DNA of 64,000 nt from Streptacidiphilus sp. P02-A3a. Its GTDB lineage: Bacteria; Actinomycetota; Actinomycetes; Streptomycetales; Streptomycetaceae. Within the stretch, counting starts at the first letter, position 1; each line of letters begins with the position of its first letter. The position numbers and the translations under genes are program-made. Positions 23,357-33,700 of this stretch are shown in pieces. Where the stretch lies: positions 2,551,922 to 2,615,921 of the forward strand of contig NZ_CP048289.1 in the NCBI RefSeq assembly GCF_014084105.1, given 5' to 3'. The notes under the pieces are model-generated. The model was not told the origin of the DNA, did not search any database, and saw nothing but the letters and a program-made list of their open reading frames with translations.

Positions 23357-23449
23357 TTGGCCAGCCACATACTACGGCAGCCCGAGCAGCGGGAACGACC
23401 CATGCCCAGTAGACAGTTGGCCAGCCAACGAATATGTTTGGCGGGCCAA
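23357..23449. promoter_or_regulatory. Three copies of a TTGGC-N2-GCCAA operator
   Basis: In the 157-bp gap between marR and the NmrA-like gene: 23357-23367 (TTGGCCAGCCA, last base degenerate), 23416-23429 (GTTGGCCAGCCAAC) and 23438-23449 (TTGGCGGGCCAA). The last two are centred 21 bp apart, about two helical turns. The first is 25 nt from the marR start. This arrangement fits autorepression plus control of the divergent operon. Confidence 0.7.
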
Positions 23450-23489
23450 CTACTTATCGGGACGCGTGTCGGAACAAGGGGGCTCGACC

Positions 23490-24362
23490 ATGAGTGTGCG
23501 ACCGGGGCAGATCCTGGTGACCGGAGCGACGGGGCGTCAGGGCGGTTCAGTGGCAAGGGAGTTGCTGGAACGCGGCTGGGCGGTGCGGGCGCTGGTGCGC
23601 GATCCGCGGGCACCGGCGGCGCTGGCGCTGGCGGAGCGGGGCGCGGAGCTGGTCCGTGGCGACCTGGACGACCAGGAATCGCTGCGGGCCGCGACCCGCG
23701 GCGCGTACGGGGTGTTCAGCGTGCAGACCTTCGCCACGCCCGCGGGCGTGGCCGGGGAGGAGCGCCAGGGCCGGGCGCTGGCCGACGCCGCCGCGCGGGA
23801 GCGGGTCGCCCACTTCGTCTACAGCTCGGTCGGCGGGGCCGAACGCGCCAGCGGCGTACCCCACTTCGAGAGCAAGGCCGCGATCGAGCGGCACCTCGAA
23901 GGGCTCGGCCTGCCCGCGACCGTGCTGCGCCCGGTGATGTTCATCGACAACTTCGCCGCGATCGGTCCTTCCCCGGTCGACGGCGAGCTGGTGCTGTCGC
24001 TGGCGCTCGCCCCGGGGACCGTGCTGCAACTGATCGCGACCCGGGACATCGCCGTGTTCGCCGCCGATGCCTTCGACGACCCGGGGGCCTGGACCGGCCG
24101 CCAGCTGGAGATCGCCGGGGACGAGCTCACCGGTCCGCAGATGGCCGAGGCGTTCGCCGAGGCCGCGGCCGCACCGGTGCGGTTCCAGGAACTGCCGATC
24201 GAGCGCCTGCGCGCGATGAGCGAGGAGATGGCCCTCATGTTCGACTGGTTCAACCGCGAGGGGTACCGGGCCGACCTCCCCGCGCTGCGGGAGCGGCACC
24301 CGGGACTGACCACCCTGCGCTCCTGGCTGCGGGAGACCGGCTGGACGGCGGCGGCGCGATGA
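23490..24362 (+). CDS. NmrA-like NAD(P)-binding protein (atypical SDR)
   Basis: 290 residues. Rossmann motif [20 protein letters not shown] at the N-terminus, [16 protein letters not shown], then [20 protein letters not shown], where the classical catalytic Tyr-x3-Lys is absent, as in NmrA/HSCARG redox-sensor-like proteins and NAD(P)H-binding quinone reductases. ATG 23490 follows AAGGGGG. Overlaps the next gene by ATGA. Likely a NAD(P)H sensor or reductase in a MarR-controlled stress operon. Confidence 0.85.
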   Translation: MSVRPGQILVTGATGRQGGSVARELLERGWAVRALVRDPRAPAALALAERGAELVRGDLDDQESLRAATRGAYGVFSVQTFATPAGVAGEERQGRALADAAARERVAHFVYSSVGGAERASGVPHFESKAAIERHLEGLGLPATVLRPVMFIDNFAAIGPSPVDGELVLSLALAPGTVLQLIATRDIAVFAADAFDDPGAWTGRQLEIAGDELTGPQMAEAFAEAAAAPVRFQELPIERLRAMSEEMALMFDWFNREGYRADLPALRERHPGLTTLRSWLRETGWTAAAR

Positions 24363-25285
24363 GCCGGGCGGTGGTCTTCGACGCCTACGGCGGCCCGGAG
24401 GTACTGCGGGTGGCCGAGGTCCCGGAGCCGGTGCCGGGGCCCGGGCGGATCCGGGTCCGGGTGCGGGCGGCCGGGGTGAACCCGATCGACGCCAAGGTGC
24501 GCGGCGGACGGCTGGCCGGCCGGTTCCCGGTGGCCTTCCCGCAGACCCTCGGCAACGAGTTCGCGGGCGTGGTGGACCAGTTGGGCCCGGGCGTGACCGA
24601 ACTCCCCTTGGGCGCCGAGGTCTTCGGCTTCACCTCGATGGCCGCCCAGGCGGACCACGTGGTGGTCGGCGTCGACCAGGTGACGGCCAGGCCCGCCGAC
24701 CTGCCCTGGGCGACGGCGGCGGCGCTGTCGGCGGTGGGCCAGACCGCGTACCACGCGCTGCGGATCCTGGCGCCGGTCCGGGGCGAGACGCTGCTGGTGC
24801 ACGCCGCCGCCGGTGGCGTCGGCACCGTCGCCGTGCAACTGGCCCGCGCCCTGGGGGTCACCGTGATCGGCACCGCGAGCGAGGGCAACCACGACTACCT
24901 GCGCTCGCTGGGCGCGATCCCGGTCGCCTACGGACCGGGGCTGACCGAGCGGGTGCGCGGCCTCGCCCCCGGCGGGGTGGACGCGGCGCTCGACTGCGTC
25001 GGCGGGGACGCGGTCCGGGTCTCCCTCGACCTGGTGGCGGACCGCCGACGCATCGGCACCGTCGCCGACGAGACGGCCGCCGAGCGGTACGGCGTCCAGC
25101 GCGTCCGCTACGACCGCTCCGCCGCCACCCTGGCCGAACTCGCCCGGCTGCACGGCACCGGCGGCCTGGTCCTGCCGATCGCGAGGACCTTCCCGCTGGA
25201 CGCCGTCGCGGCCGCGCACCGCGAGATCGAGACCGGCCACGTACGCGGCAAGCTGGTACTGCTGCTGACCGACGGCTCAGCCTGA
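24359..25285 (+). CDS. Quinone oxidoreductase-like zinc-independent alcohol dehydrogenase family protein
   Basis: 308 residues of the medium-chain dehydrogenase superfamily, QOR branch: GroES-like N-terminus ([19 protein letters not shown]), GNEFAGVV, then the nucleotide-binding [20 protein letters not shown] (about residues 145-165). The structural-zinc Cys cluster is absent, so an NADPH quinone reductase or enone-reductase role is likely. It starts within the stop of the NmrA-like gene (ATGA) and ends overlapping the convergent ROK gene by 9 bp. Confidence 0.88.
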   Translation: MSRAVVFDAYGGPEVLRVAEVPEPVPGPGRIRVRVRAAGVNPIDAKVRGGRLAGRFPVAFPQTLGNEFAGVVDQLGPGVTELPLGAEVFGFTSMAAQADHVVVGVDQVTARPADLPWATAAALSAVGQTAYHALRILAPVRGETLLVHAAAGGVGTVAVQLARALGVTVIGTASEGNHDYLRSLGAIPVAYGPGLTERVRGLAPGGVDAALDCVGGDAVRVSLDLVADRRRIGTVADETAAERYGVQRVRYDRSAATLAELARLHGTGGLVLPIARTFPLDAVAAAHREIETGHVRGKLVLLLTDGSA

Positions 25286-26458
25286 ACCTGCCGTCCCGGT
25301 GCGGGCCTCGGCGCGGGCCTCGGTGCGGGCGAGGCGGATGGCGCCGACGATCTCCGCGTCGGCGCCGAGCGCCCCCGGCACCACCGCGAGTGAGGCGGCG
25401 ACGGCCGGGGCACACCAGCGTTCGATCTGCTCGGTCACGCCGCCCAGCACATGACGGCCGGCGCCGCCCAACGCGCCGTCGATGATCAGCAGTTCGGGGT
25501 TGAGGAAGGTGCACAGGTCGGCCAGCGGGCGGCCGAGGGCGCGGCCGACCTCGCGCAGCACCCGGGCCGGGGCCGGCTCGTCGGCGTCCGCGAGGCGCAG
25601 CACCTCGGCGAAGGTCAGCGTCCGGTCGTAGGCCTCCTCCATGAGCTCCACCAGCGGGCGGCGGGCCCGGGCCGACAGGCAGCCGCGAGCGCCGCAGGCG
25701 CACAGCGGTCCGTCGTCGTCCGCGTGGATGTGCGCGATCTCCCCGGCGAAGCCGGAGGCGCCCCGGTAGAGCGTGCCGTCGAGCAGCAGTCCCGCGCCGA
25801 AGCTGCGTTCACCCAGTTTCAGGAAAATCTGGCAGCTGTACCCGCGTCCCGCGCCCGCCTGCGCCTCGCCGAGTGCGCCGAGGTTCGCGTCGTTCTCGAT
25901 GACCACGGGCACGCCGAGCCGCCGGGCCAGCACGGCGGCGGGGTCGGGGCGCAGCCAGGGTGCGAAGTCGGGGCGGCGGCCGGAGGCGTCCTCCCCGCCC
26001 GGTACCGGCAGCCGCCCCGGCGGCAGGCCGACGCCGCGCTGGAACGGCGCGGGCACACCGAGCACGACCCGGTCCAGCGGGCCCTGCCCGGCCTCGCCGA
26101 GGAAGCGCCAGGCCGGTTCCAGCACCTCGGGGCCGGACCCGTCGGTGCCGACCGCCAGGTCGTCGCGGGCGAGGACGGTGCCACCGTACGTCGCGATCGC
26201 GGCCCGCAGTCGGCCGTGCGCCCAGACGACCGCGCCGACGGTGCGCGGCGGACCGGCCGGGACCAGCAGCATCGCGGGTCGGCCGGAGCGGGTCCCGGCC
26301 GGGGCCGCGGGACGCTCGGCCAGCACCCCGGACCGCAGCAGCGCGGTCGCCGCCGTGGTCACCGTGCCCAGCGGCAGGCCGAGTTCGGCGGCGAGCTCGG
26401 CCCGGGTGGTCCCGTCGCTGGTCTCGACCGCGCGGCGCACTCGCTGGGTCGCGTCCAT
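25277..26458 (-). CDS. ROK-family transcriptional regulator
   Basis: 393 residues. N-terminal winged HTH (TTRAELAAELGLPLGTVTTA), then the ROK sugar-kinase-like fold: ENDANLGALGEAQAG, the zinc site CACGARGCLSA and GFAGEIAHIH. ROK regulators respond to sugars or sugar phosphates. Divergent from an MFS exporter with an inverted repeat between, so this transporter gene is the likely target. ATG 26458. Confidence 0.88.
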   Translation of the reverse strand: MDATQRVRRAVETSDGTTRAELAAELGLPLGTVTTAATALLRSGVLAERPAAPAGTRSGRPAMLLVPAGPPRTVGAVVWAHGRLRAAIATYGGTVLARDDLAVGTDGSGPEVLEPAWRFLGEAGQGPLDRVVLGVPAPFQRGVGLPPGRLPVPGGEDASGRRPDFAPWLRPDPAAVLARRLGVPVVIENDANLGALGEAQAGAGRGYSCQIFLKLGERSFGAGLLLDGTLYRGASGFAGEIAHIHADDDGPLCACGARGCLSARARRPLVELMEEAYDRTLTFAEVLRLADADEPAPARVLREVGRALGRPLADLCTFLNPELLIIDGALGGAGRHVLGGVTEQIERWCAPAVAASLAVVPGALGADAEIVGAIRLARTEARAEARTGTAGSG

Positions 26459-26478
26459 CAGCCGCCCCTAATTCTCTT

Positions 26479-26528
26479 GATTCAGCGATAAATACGCGGA
26501 CCGGAAATCCTTGCTGCGCCGCTGAATC
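26479..26528. promoter_or_regulatory. 9-bp inverted repeat between ROK regulator and MFS gene
   Basis: GATTCAGCG (26479-26487) and CGCTGAATC (26520-26528) are exact complements separated by 32 bp in an unusually AT-rich 135-bp gap. ROK repressors often bind paired sites and loop DNA. Candidate operator for both divergent genes. Confidence 0.5.
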
Positions 26529-26593
26529 GCTGTGTATATGCTGCCCCAGCAGCCGGACTTACGGCGCATATTCCCATGATTTCAGGAGAATAG

Positions 26594-27871
26594 ATGTCCG
26601 GCCCGAGCACCGCAACCGCCGACGGTCCGGCAGCCGGGACCAGTGCGGGCTCACCGTTCGCCGCGCTGTCCTTCGAGCCGTTCCGGTGGTGGTTCCTGAG
26701 CCAGATCGCCTCCGCCTCGGGGGTGATGACGCAGGCGGTGGCCACCTCCTGGCTGGTGCTGCGGATGACCGGCAGCGCGCTCGACCTGGGCGTGCTCTCG
26801 GCGATGACCCTGCTGCCGAGCCTGCTGCTCGGGGCGTGGTGCGGCGCGCTGGTGGACCGGCTCGACCGGCGCCTGGTGCTCATCGCCACGCAGAGCGCGC
26901 TGACCGTGCTCGGCCTCGCGCTGTACGCGCTGATCGCGACGCACGCCGCGGCCTACTGGTCGATCGTGCTGCTCTCCGCCGCCGGCGGACCGGTCAACGC
27001 GCTCGACGGGACCGCCCGGCAGCTCTACGTGCTCGACCTGGTCGGACGCCGACGGCTGGCGAGCGCGGTCAGCCTGTACGAGGTCATCCTGAACACCTCA
27101 CGGGTGCTCGGCCCCGCGCTCGGCGGCGTGGTGCTGGTGCTGTTCGGCGCGGCCGCCTGCGTCCTGGTCAACGCGCTGTCCTTCCTGGCGCCGCTGGCGG
27201 TCCTGCTGCGGTACCGCCCCGCCTTCGACGCCGACCGCGCGCGGCCCGCCGCGCCGCCCGGCCGACGCGGCGCCGCCCGCGCCGGACTGCGCTACGCGTG
27301 GTCGGTGCCGCCGATCCGCTGCTGCCTGCTGATCGCCGCCGCCTGCGGCATCCTGTTCAACTCCGGCCTGCTGTTCCCGCTGCTGGCGGACCGGGTGTTC
27401 CACCTCGGCGGCGGCGGATACGCGGCGCTGCTGAGCGTCTTCGGCCTCGGCGCGCTGCCCGGAGCGCTGCTCGCGGCGCGCGGCGGCGAACCGACCGGGC
27501 GTCAGGTCGCGGTCCTCGCCGGGGCCACCGGCCTGTGCACCGCGGCCACGGCCTGCGCCCCGGATCCGGCGCTGCTCTGCCTCGGCATGGCCGCCGTCGG
27601 GTTCACCTCCATCTGGATGGTCGCCCGAGCCAACACCTTCGTGCAGTTGCGGGCCGCGCCGGAACTGCGCGGCCGGGTGATGGGCGCGTGGACCATGGCG
27701 CTCCCGGGTGCGAGCCCGGTCACCGGCCTCGCCGTCGGCGCCCTGGCGGACGCGGCGGGCGCCCGCGCCGCGTTCGGCTGCACCGGGCTGCTGCTGCTGG
27801 CCATCGTCGTCGCCTCGCACCGCGCGCTCACCGCGACCGAGGCGGGTCCGGCGCCGGAGCCCCTGCCCTAG
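26594..27871 (+). CDS. MFS transporter (EntS/MFS_3-like exporter)
   Basis: 425 residues with about 12 hydrophobic helices starting near residue 35 (WWFLSQIASASGVMTQAVAT). The signature between helices 2 and 3 is GALVDRLDRRLVL, and the equivalent in the second half is LRGRVMGAWTM. This branch includes enterobactin exporter EntS and many drug or metabolite exporters. ATG 26594 follows AGGAG. Divergent from the ROK regulator. Substrate unknown; a sugar-linked signal is suggested by the regulator type. Confidence 0.85.
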   Translation: MSGPSTATADGPAAGTSAGSPFAALSFEPFRWWFLSQIASASGVMTQAVATSWLVLRMTGSALDLGVLSAMTLLPSLLLGAWCGALVDRLDRRLVLIATQSALTVLGLALYALIATHAAAYWSIVLLSAAGGPVNALDGTARQLYVLDLVGRRRLASAVSLYEVILNTSRVLGPALGGVVLVLFGAAACVLVNALSFLAPLAVLLRYRPAFDADRARPAAPPGRRGAARAGLRYAWSVPPIRCCLLIAAACGILFNSGLLFPLLADRVFHLGGGGYAALLSVFGLGALPGALLAARGGEPTGRQVAVLAGATGLCTAATACAPDPALLCLGMAAVGFTSIWMVARANTFVQLRAAPELRGRVMGAWTMALPGASPVTGLAVGALADAAGARAAFGCTGLLLLAIVVASHRALTATEAGPAPEPLP

Positions 27872-27962
27872 CTCAGTCGCCACGCGAAAACCGTTGGGAG
27901 CCCGGGGGTGGCCGCCGTTAGAGTCCGAGGCGGTGGGCCCGGGGACGGCGGAAGGTGGGGAC

Positions 27963-28655
27963 GTGCGGCGCAATGGTCAGGTGCTGGTCTTCGACGCGGA
28001 CGACACGCTGTGGGAGAACAACATCCTGTTCGAGCGGGTGATCGAGGACTTCCTGACCTGGCTGGACCATCCGACGCTGGACCGGGTCCAGGCGCGTGCG
28101 GTCCTCGACCGGATCCAGGCAGCCAACGCGGTGGCACACGGCTACGGCAGCGGGATGCTGCTGCGGAGCCTCGCCGACTGCGTCGCGGAACTGCGCGGCG
28201 GGCCCGCGACCGCCCAGCAGCGCGCGGAGATCGAGGCGATGGCCTCGGTGCTGTCGCACACCCGGGTGGAGCTCATCGCCGGGGTCGCCGAGACGCTGGA
28301 CGTCCTCGGCCGCCGCCACGACCTGCTGTTGCTCACCAAGGGCGATCCGCGGGAGCAGCGGCGCAAGGTCGACGCCTCGCGACTGGCGCACCACTTCCGG
28401 GCGGTGGACATCGTCGCGGAGAAGGACGTCGAGACGTACCACCGGTTGGTCGAGACGCACGCGCTGGACCCGGCGCGCAGCTGGATGATCGGCAACTCCC
28501 CGAAGTCGGACATCCTGCCCGCGCGGCAGGCGGGGATGAACGCGGTGTTCGTACCGAACCGGCACACGTGGGTGCTGGAGCACACCGAACTCGACCCGCA
28601 GGACGACCGGGTCATCCAGCTGCGCTCCTTCTCCGAGCTGCTGGAGCACTTCTGA
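27963..28655 (+). CDS. HAD-superfamily phosphatase
   Basis: 230 residues. Motif I FDADDTLWENN (about residues 10-20) has the nucleophile and acid/base Asp; motif II is LLLLTKGD; motif III Lys lies in the following region; motif IV is GNSPKSDILPARQAG with one acidic residue after SPK. The cap is helical, as in phosphoglycolate-phosphatase-like HADs. GTG 27963 follows GAAGGTGGGG. Substrate unknown. Downstream, the convergent sugar kinase ends 17 nt later. Confidence 0.82.
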   Translation: MRRNGQVLVFDADDTLWENNILFERVIEDFLTWLDHPTLDRVQARAVLDRIQAANAVAHGYGSGMLLRSLADCVAELRGGPATAQQRAEIEAMASVLSHTRVELIAGVAETLDVLGRRHDLLLLTKGDPREQRRKVDASRLAHHFRAVDIVAEKDVETYHRLVETHALDPARSWMIGNSPKSDILPARQAGMNAVFVPNRHTWVLEHTELDPQDDRVIQLRSFSELLEHF

Positions 28656-28671
28656 TGGACAATCACGTCGG

Positions 28672-29622
28672 TCACCCGGCCGCGTGGGCGGCTCCTTCGG
28701 CTTCCTCGGGGGCGGCGAACCGGCCGAGTTCCTCGGCGGTCGGCGGGTTGGCTCCCGGGCGGGAGACGGTGATCGCGGCGGCGTCGGCGGCGTGGCGCAG
28801 CACCGCGCCGAGGAGGTCGGCGGGGAGCGCGGCCAGGCCCGGCCGGGCCGGGGCGCCGAGCAGGCCGCGGGCGGCGAGCGCGTCCAGCGTCGCGGCCATG
28901 AAGGAGTCGCCCGCGCCGACCGTGTCCGCGACCGTGGTCGGCGGCACCGCGGCGTCGGCGGAACCGGTGCGGGTGAAGCCGGTGGAGCCGTCGCCGCCCC
29001 GGGTGACCAGCACCGCCGCCGGGCCCAGGGCCAGCCAGCGGGCGGCCACCGACCTGGCCTTCTCGCCGGGATAGAGCCAGTCCAGGTCCTCGTCGCTGGC
29101 CTTGACCAGGTCGCTCAGCGCCACGCAGCGTTCGACCTGGGCGACGGCCGCCGCCCGCTCGCCCATGAGCTGGACCCGGACGTTGGGGTCGTAGCTGACG
29201 GTCGCCCGCTGCCGCAGCCGGGCCACGGCGGCCAGGGTCGCGGTCGCGCCCGGTTCGCGGACCGCCGCGATCGAGCCGAAGTGCAGGTGCCCCGGTGCCC
29301 GCGGCAGTTCCGGCCGCTGGAGGGTCCAGTCGATGTCGAAGGCGTAGCGGGCGCTGCCGTGCTCGTCCAGGGTGACCACGGCGGTCGGGGTCCGCTGCCG
29401 GTCGTCGGCCAGCAGCGCCACGCCCGCCGAGCGGAGGTGGTCGGCGATCAGGCCGCCCGCCGGGTCCGCGCCGAGCTGGGTGAGCAGCGTGGTGGCGTGA
29501 CCGAGCCGGGCCAGGCCGTAGGCGACGTTGGCGGGGCTGCCGCCGGGGTGGGTCACGTCCTCGCGGCCCGGCGAGCGGACGATGTCGGCGACACTCTCGC
29601 CGATCACCAGGAAGTCGGTCAT
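28672..29622 (-). CDS. PfkB-family carbohydrate kinase (fructokinase/ribokinase type)
   Basis: 316 residues. Begins DFLVIGESVADIV; substrate loop GGSPANVAYGLARLG; C-terminal ATP and catalytic signature ADTVGAGDSFMAATLDAL, where Asp of GAGD is the base. Length and PGGSPANVA favour fructokinase-like sugar phosphorylation, but the sugar cannot be read from sequence. ATG 29622 overlaps the DUF2277 stop by ATGA, so the two are cotranscribed. Confidence 0.86.
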   Translation of the reverse strand: MTDFLVIGESVADIVRSPGREDVTHPGGSPANVAYGLARLGHATTLLTQLGADPAGGLIADHLRSAGVALLADDRQRTPTAVVTLDEHGSARYAFDIDWTLQRPELPRAPGHLHFGSIAAVREPGATATLAAVARLRQRATVSYDPNVRVQLMGERAAAVAQVERCVALSDLVKASDEDLDWLYPGEKARSVAARWLALGPAAVLVTRGGDGSTGFTRTGSADAAVPPTTVADTVGAGDSFMAATLDALAARGLLGAPARPGLAALPADLLGAVLRHAADAAAITVSRPGANPPTAEELGRFAAPEEAEGAAHAAG

Positions 29623-29867
29623 GCGGTCGTGCCCGCGTGCTCCGGGTGCCCGGCGGCGGGGGCGCCGCGGACCACCAGGCTGTCCAGCAGCTGCTGGGTG
29701 GCGGCGGCCACGGCGTCCACGGCCTCGTCGAAGGCCGCCCGGTTGTGGGCGGCCGGGGCGCGGAAGCCGGAGACCTTGCGGACGTACTGGAGCGCGGCGG
29801 CGCGGATGTCCTCGTCCCCGACCTCGGGCGTCACCGGCGGGCGGAGGGTCTTGATGCTGCGGCACAT
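29619..29867 (-). CDS. DUF2277 family protein
   Basis: 82 residues, start MCRSIKTLRPP; the body DEDIRAAALQYVRKVSGFRA and the helical end (AATQQLLDSL) match the small DUF2277 family, widespread in actinobacteria and without known function. ATG 29867; the stop overlaps the sugar-kinase start codon. The N-terminal Cys is conserved in the family from memory. Confidence 0.82.
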   Translation of the reverse strand: MCRSIKTLRPPVTPEVGDEDIRAAALQYVRKVSGFRAPAAHNRAAFDEAVDAVAAATQQLLDSLVVRGAPAAGHPEHAGTTA

Positions 29868-30041
29868 GCTCCCAGTCTGCCCCGCCCGGGGCCCCGTGCG
29901 CCAAGAAGCCGTATCGAACCCGGTGGCGTCCGTATGGAAGCCGTCAAGGCAGGCCGCGGCGGCCCCGCCACGGCTTCGAATGGGGGGACGGGGGTGGAGA
30001 CCCGGCTGTCCGCCACGAGCCCGGCCGGGAGCCCGGAAGCC

Positions 30042-30068
30042 GTGAGCCTGGAAGCGTGAGCCTGGAAG
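30042..30068 (+). repeat. Two direct copies of GTGAGCCTGGAAG
   Basis: 13-bp copies at 30042-30054 and 30056-30068 (14-bp period). The second supplies the GGAAG of the ribosome-binding site of the next gene. Confidence 0.5.
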
Positions 30069-30078
30069 GAGGCATCCC

Positions 30079-30585
30079 GTGCCGGACCTTCTGCTCGGTA
30101 CCCCCGGTCACGGCCGCACCGCGCACCCCCCGGTCGGGCGGCGGCGGACCGCACTGGCCGCGCCCCTGCTCGTGGTCCTCTGCTTCGCGGTGGCGGCCCC
30201 GCTGGCCGAGCTGCTGGCGGCCCTCGGCACCGGCCGTGACCCGGCGGCGGCGCTGGTGGCGTTCGGCGCGGCGGCCCTGGCGGTCGGCTGGTTCGCGCGA
30301 CCGGCGGCCAGCCTCGTCATCGGGCTGCTGTTCTGGCTGTTCTTCGACGGCTTCGTGGTCCACCACTCCGGCACCCTCGGCTGGGACGGCGCCCGGGACG
30401 CGCTGCGGCTCGGCGTCCTGGTCGGGGCCGGTCTGCTGGGTGGCCTGCTCGGCGCGCTCGCGCCGGGCGTCCGCTCCGTGCTCGCCGGACTGCGGACGGC
30501 GACCACCGGCCGTCTCGCGCGGGCGTCACTGGAGCCCTTCGAGCCGGTGGCCCCGCCGCCCGGGCACCCCTGGTACTGGAACTGA
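30079..30585 (+). CDS. Small integral membrane protein of unknown function
   Basis: 168 residues, about four hydrophobic helices (from APLLVVLCFAVAAPLAELL; ALVAFGAAALAVGWFA; SLVIGLLFWLFFDGFVV; LRLGVLVGAGLLGGLLGALA) with a conserved-looking HHSGTLGWDG loop between helices 3 and 4, and a Pro-rich tail ending HPWYWN. GTG 30079 follows GGAAGGAGG. No family recognised. Its neighbours are a divergent DUF2277/kinase pair and a downstream glucodextranase. Confidence 0.65.
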   Translation: MPDLLLGTPGHGRTAHPPVGRRRTALAAPLLVVLCFAVAAPLAELLAALGTGRDPAAALVAFGAAALAVGWFARPAASLVIGLLFWLFFDGFVVHHSGTLGWDGARDALRLGVLVGAGLLGGLLGALAPGVRSVLAGLRTATTGRLARASLEPFEPVAPPPGHPWYWN

Positions 30586-30653
30586 GGTCCGGACGGGAAC
30601 TGCCGCGCGGTGTCTTTACGCGCAGGTGACTCGCGAGTACCTTCATGACGGTT

Positions 30654-30673
30654 CTTGCAGCGTGTTTCGCAAG
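30654..30673 (+). promoter_or_regulatory. Maltose-regulator type operator upstream of the GH15 gene
   Basis: CTTGCAGCGTGTTTCGCAAG, 5-bp inverted arms CTTGC/GCAAG, 57 nt before the GH15 start. CTTGCAG elements are the known binding sites of LacI-family starch/maltose repressors (MalR/Reg1) at streptomycete amylase promoters. It suggests maltodextrin-controlled expression. Confidence 0.6.
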
Positions 30674-30730
30674 GATCGCGGCCTCCCTCGCCGCTGAGCG
30701 GTTCACCCGGCCCCGACTCCGAGGGGAACC

Positions 30731-33700
30731 ATGACCCGACACTCACGCCGGGCAGCCGCGACCGCGGCCGCCGCCGCGCTCTCACTGCTCGCGGCGGGCG
30801 CCGGTGCGGCCCACGCCGCCCCGGCGGCCCGGCGGGCCGCCGCGTCGATCGCGCCCGGCGCGGTCGCCACCGGCGCGCCCGGCGCCGCCTCCTCCTTCGA
30901 CCTCGCCCGCAAGGACTGCCTGGGCACGGCCCGGAACACCACCTCGAAGGTCTGGTACACCGTCGCGGACGGCGTGCTCTCCGACGTCTACGAGCCCACC
31001 GTCGACAACACCGACGTCAGCACCCTCCAGTACCTGGTCACCGACGGCTCGACCTTCACCGACCTGCAGACCCGCGACATGACCTACACCGTCCAGTCGG
31101 ACGAGTCCGGCATGGCCTGCACGGTCACCTCGACCGACGCCGAGCACGGCTACCGGCTGCGCACGGTCTACGTCACCGATCCGCTACGGGACACGGTGCT
31201 GATGCACACCTCGCTCAGCGCCCTGCCCGGCAGCCACGTCGACGTCCGGGCGCTGCGCGTCTACGCGCGGCTGGACGCCCACGTGAACGGCGACGGCGGC
31301 GGGGGCAGTCAGAACGGCGGCGCCAACACCGGTGTGGTGGACGCCGGTTCGAGGACAGCGGTGGTCTACAGCGACAACACCGTGACCCAGGCGGCCAACC
31401 GCACGTACGCCGTGCCCACCTACATGGACCTGGCCGCCGACACCGCCGGAACCGCCTCCGTCGGCTACGCGGGCACCGCCGGCGACGGCCTCACCGAACT
31501 CGACGCCACCCACACGCTCACCCCCGTCAGCACCTCCGCACCGGACGGCCACATCGTCGCCACCGAGGATGTGACGCCCCGTCAGGGCGGCTCCATCACC
31601 TTGGCGTTGGGCTTCGGTCGGACCCAGGCGCAGTCGGTGGCCACCGCCGCCGCCTCGCTGCGCACCCCGTTCGACCAGATCGAGCGGGCCTACACCGACG
31701 GCTGGCGCGGCTACGACGACTCGCTGCTGCGGCCGCCGTCCTCGCTGCCCGGGATCCCGGCGGCGACCGTGCGCAGGACCTACTACCTCGACGCCGACGT
31801 GCTGAAGGCCAGCGAGGACAAGACCTTCCCCGGGGCGATCGTCGCCTCGCTGGCCTCGCCCTGGGGCCAGGCCGTCAACGCCGGGACGCTGGTCGGCGGC
31901 GAGCCCGTCTACTACGGCTCCTACCGCGAGGTCTTCGGCCGCGACCTGTACGAGGCGTTCACCGGCCTGATGGCCGACGGCGACGTCGCCACCGCCCGCG
32001 CCACCACGCTGTTCCTGCTGGACGAGCAGCAGTTGCCGACCGGCGAGATCCCACGCAACTCGCTGGTCAACGGCCGGGCCGCGCCGGACACCGGCGGCGA
32101 CCAACTGGACGAGACCGCCTACCCGATCCTGATGGCGTACCTGTCCGGGCTCTCCGGCGACGATGCGCTGTGGAGCCGCCACCTCAAGCCCGCCGCCGAC
32201 TTCCTGGTGTCGCACGGCCCCGCCTACGGCGTGGAGCGCTGGGAGGAGCAGTCCGGCTACTCGCCGTCGACGATCGCCGCCGAGATCGCGGGCCTGACCG
32301 CCGCGTCCGCGATCGCGGCCCGGCACGGCGACCGCGCCGACGCGCAGCTGTACCAGGCGACCGCCGACGACTTCCAACGCCAGATCAAGGACTGGACGGT
32401 CACCAGCACCGGTCCGGACAGCGGCTCGCCGTACTTCATCCGGCTGTCGAAGACCGGCGACCCCAACGCGACGACCAGCTACAGCCTGGGCAACGGCGGC
32501 CCGGCGCCCAGTCAGGACGCGGTCATCGACGGCGGGTTCCAGGAACTGGTGCGGCTCGGCGAACTCCCGCCCAACGACCCCGACTTCACCAACTCGCTGA
32601 GCGTGCTGGACAAGCAGTTGTCGGTGAGCACCCCGTCCGGGACCGGCTACTACCGCTACGGCGACTCGGCCGCCACCGGCAGCGCCGACGGCTACGGCGA
32701 CTGCTCCACCACGAACAGCCAGACCTCCTGCACCACGCCGGGCCAGCCCTGGCCGACCACCGACACCGGTACCGGGCACGTGTGGCCGGTCCTGTCGGGG
32801 GAGCGGGCCGAGTCGGCCATCGCCACCGGCGACCGGGCCACCGCCGCCTCGCTGCTGTCCTTCATGATCAAGTCGGCCTCCGGGGTGGGCCTGGTGCCCG
32901 AGCAGGTGTGGGAGGACCCGGACCTGCCCGCCTCGCCCTACGGCAGCGACCCCACCACCGCCTCGATCGGCTTCACCGACGGCCAGGCCGCCGGTTCGGC
33001 CTCGCCGCTGACCTGGGCACAGGCCCAGGAGCTGCGGCTGATCACCGACCTCGGCCAGGGCCGCGCCGTCGACCGGCCGGCGCTCACCACCGCCCGCTAC
33101 GTCACCCACGGCGCCCCCGGCACGGCCGCGGTCACGCTGACCTCGCCGAGCTCCGGAGCGACCGTGGAGGCCGCCACGGCCACCGTCACCGGCAGCACCA
33201 CGCCGGGCGCCGCGGTGGTGGTCCAGGCCGACGACACCGACACCGGGGCCGCCGCGAACACCGTCAGCACCAGGGCCGACGCCACCGGCGCGTTCTCGGT
33301 ACCGGTGGCCGTCGGCTTCGGCAGCGACCAGATCACCGTCGCCGCGACCACGGCGACCGGCGCCACCGGCTACGCGCGGACCTCCGTCACCGGCGACATC
33401 ACCGGGGGCACCTCGGTGCTCGACGTGACCGACCCGAGCGGGGACGACAACGGGCCCGGCAGCTACCAGTACCCGACCGACTCGGCGTTCACCCCGGGCT
33501 CGTTCGACCTCACCCGCTTCCAGGTGATCACCCAGGGCGGCACGGTCTACCTGCGCACCACGCTGAAGTCGCTCACCCCGACCTTCGGCAACACCATGGG
33601 CGCGCAACTGCTCGACATCTACGTGCACGACCCCGCGGCCGAAGCCACCTCCACGGCCGCGCCCTACCCGACCCGCGACTACAGCATCGCCCCGGCCGAC

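Noticed and set aside
24858-25703. A 281-codon minus-strand frame across the quinone reductase and ROK gene ends
   Set aside because: It overlaps two well-supported genes and is dominated by Arg/Pro/Gly repeats.
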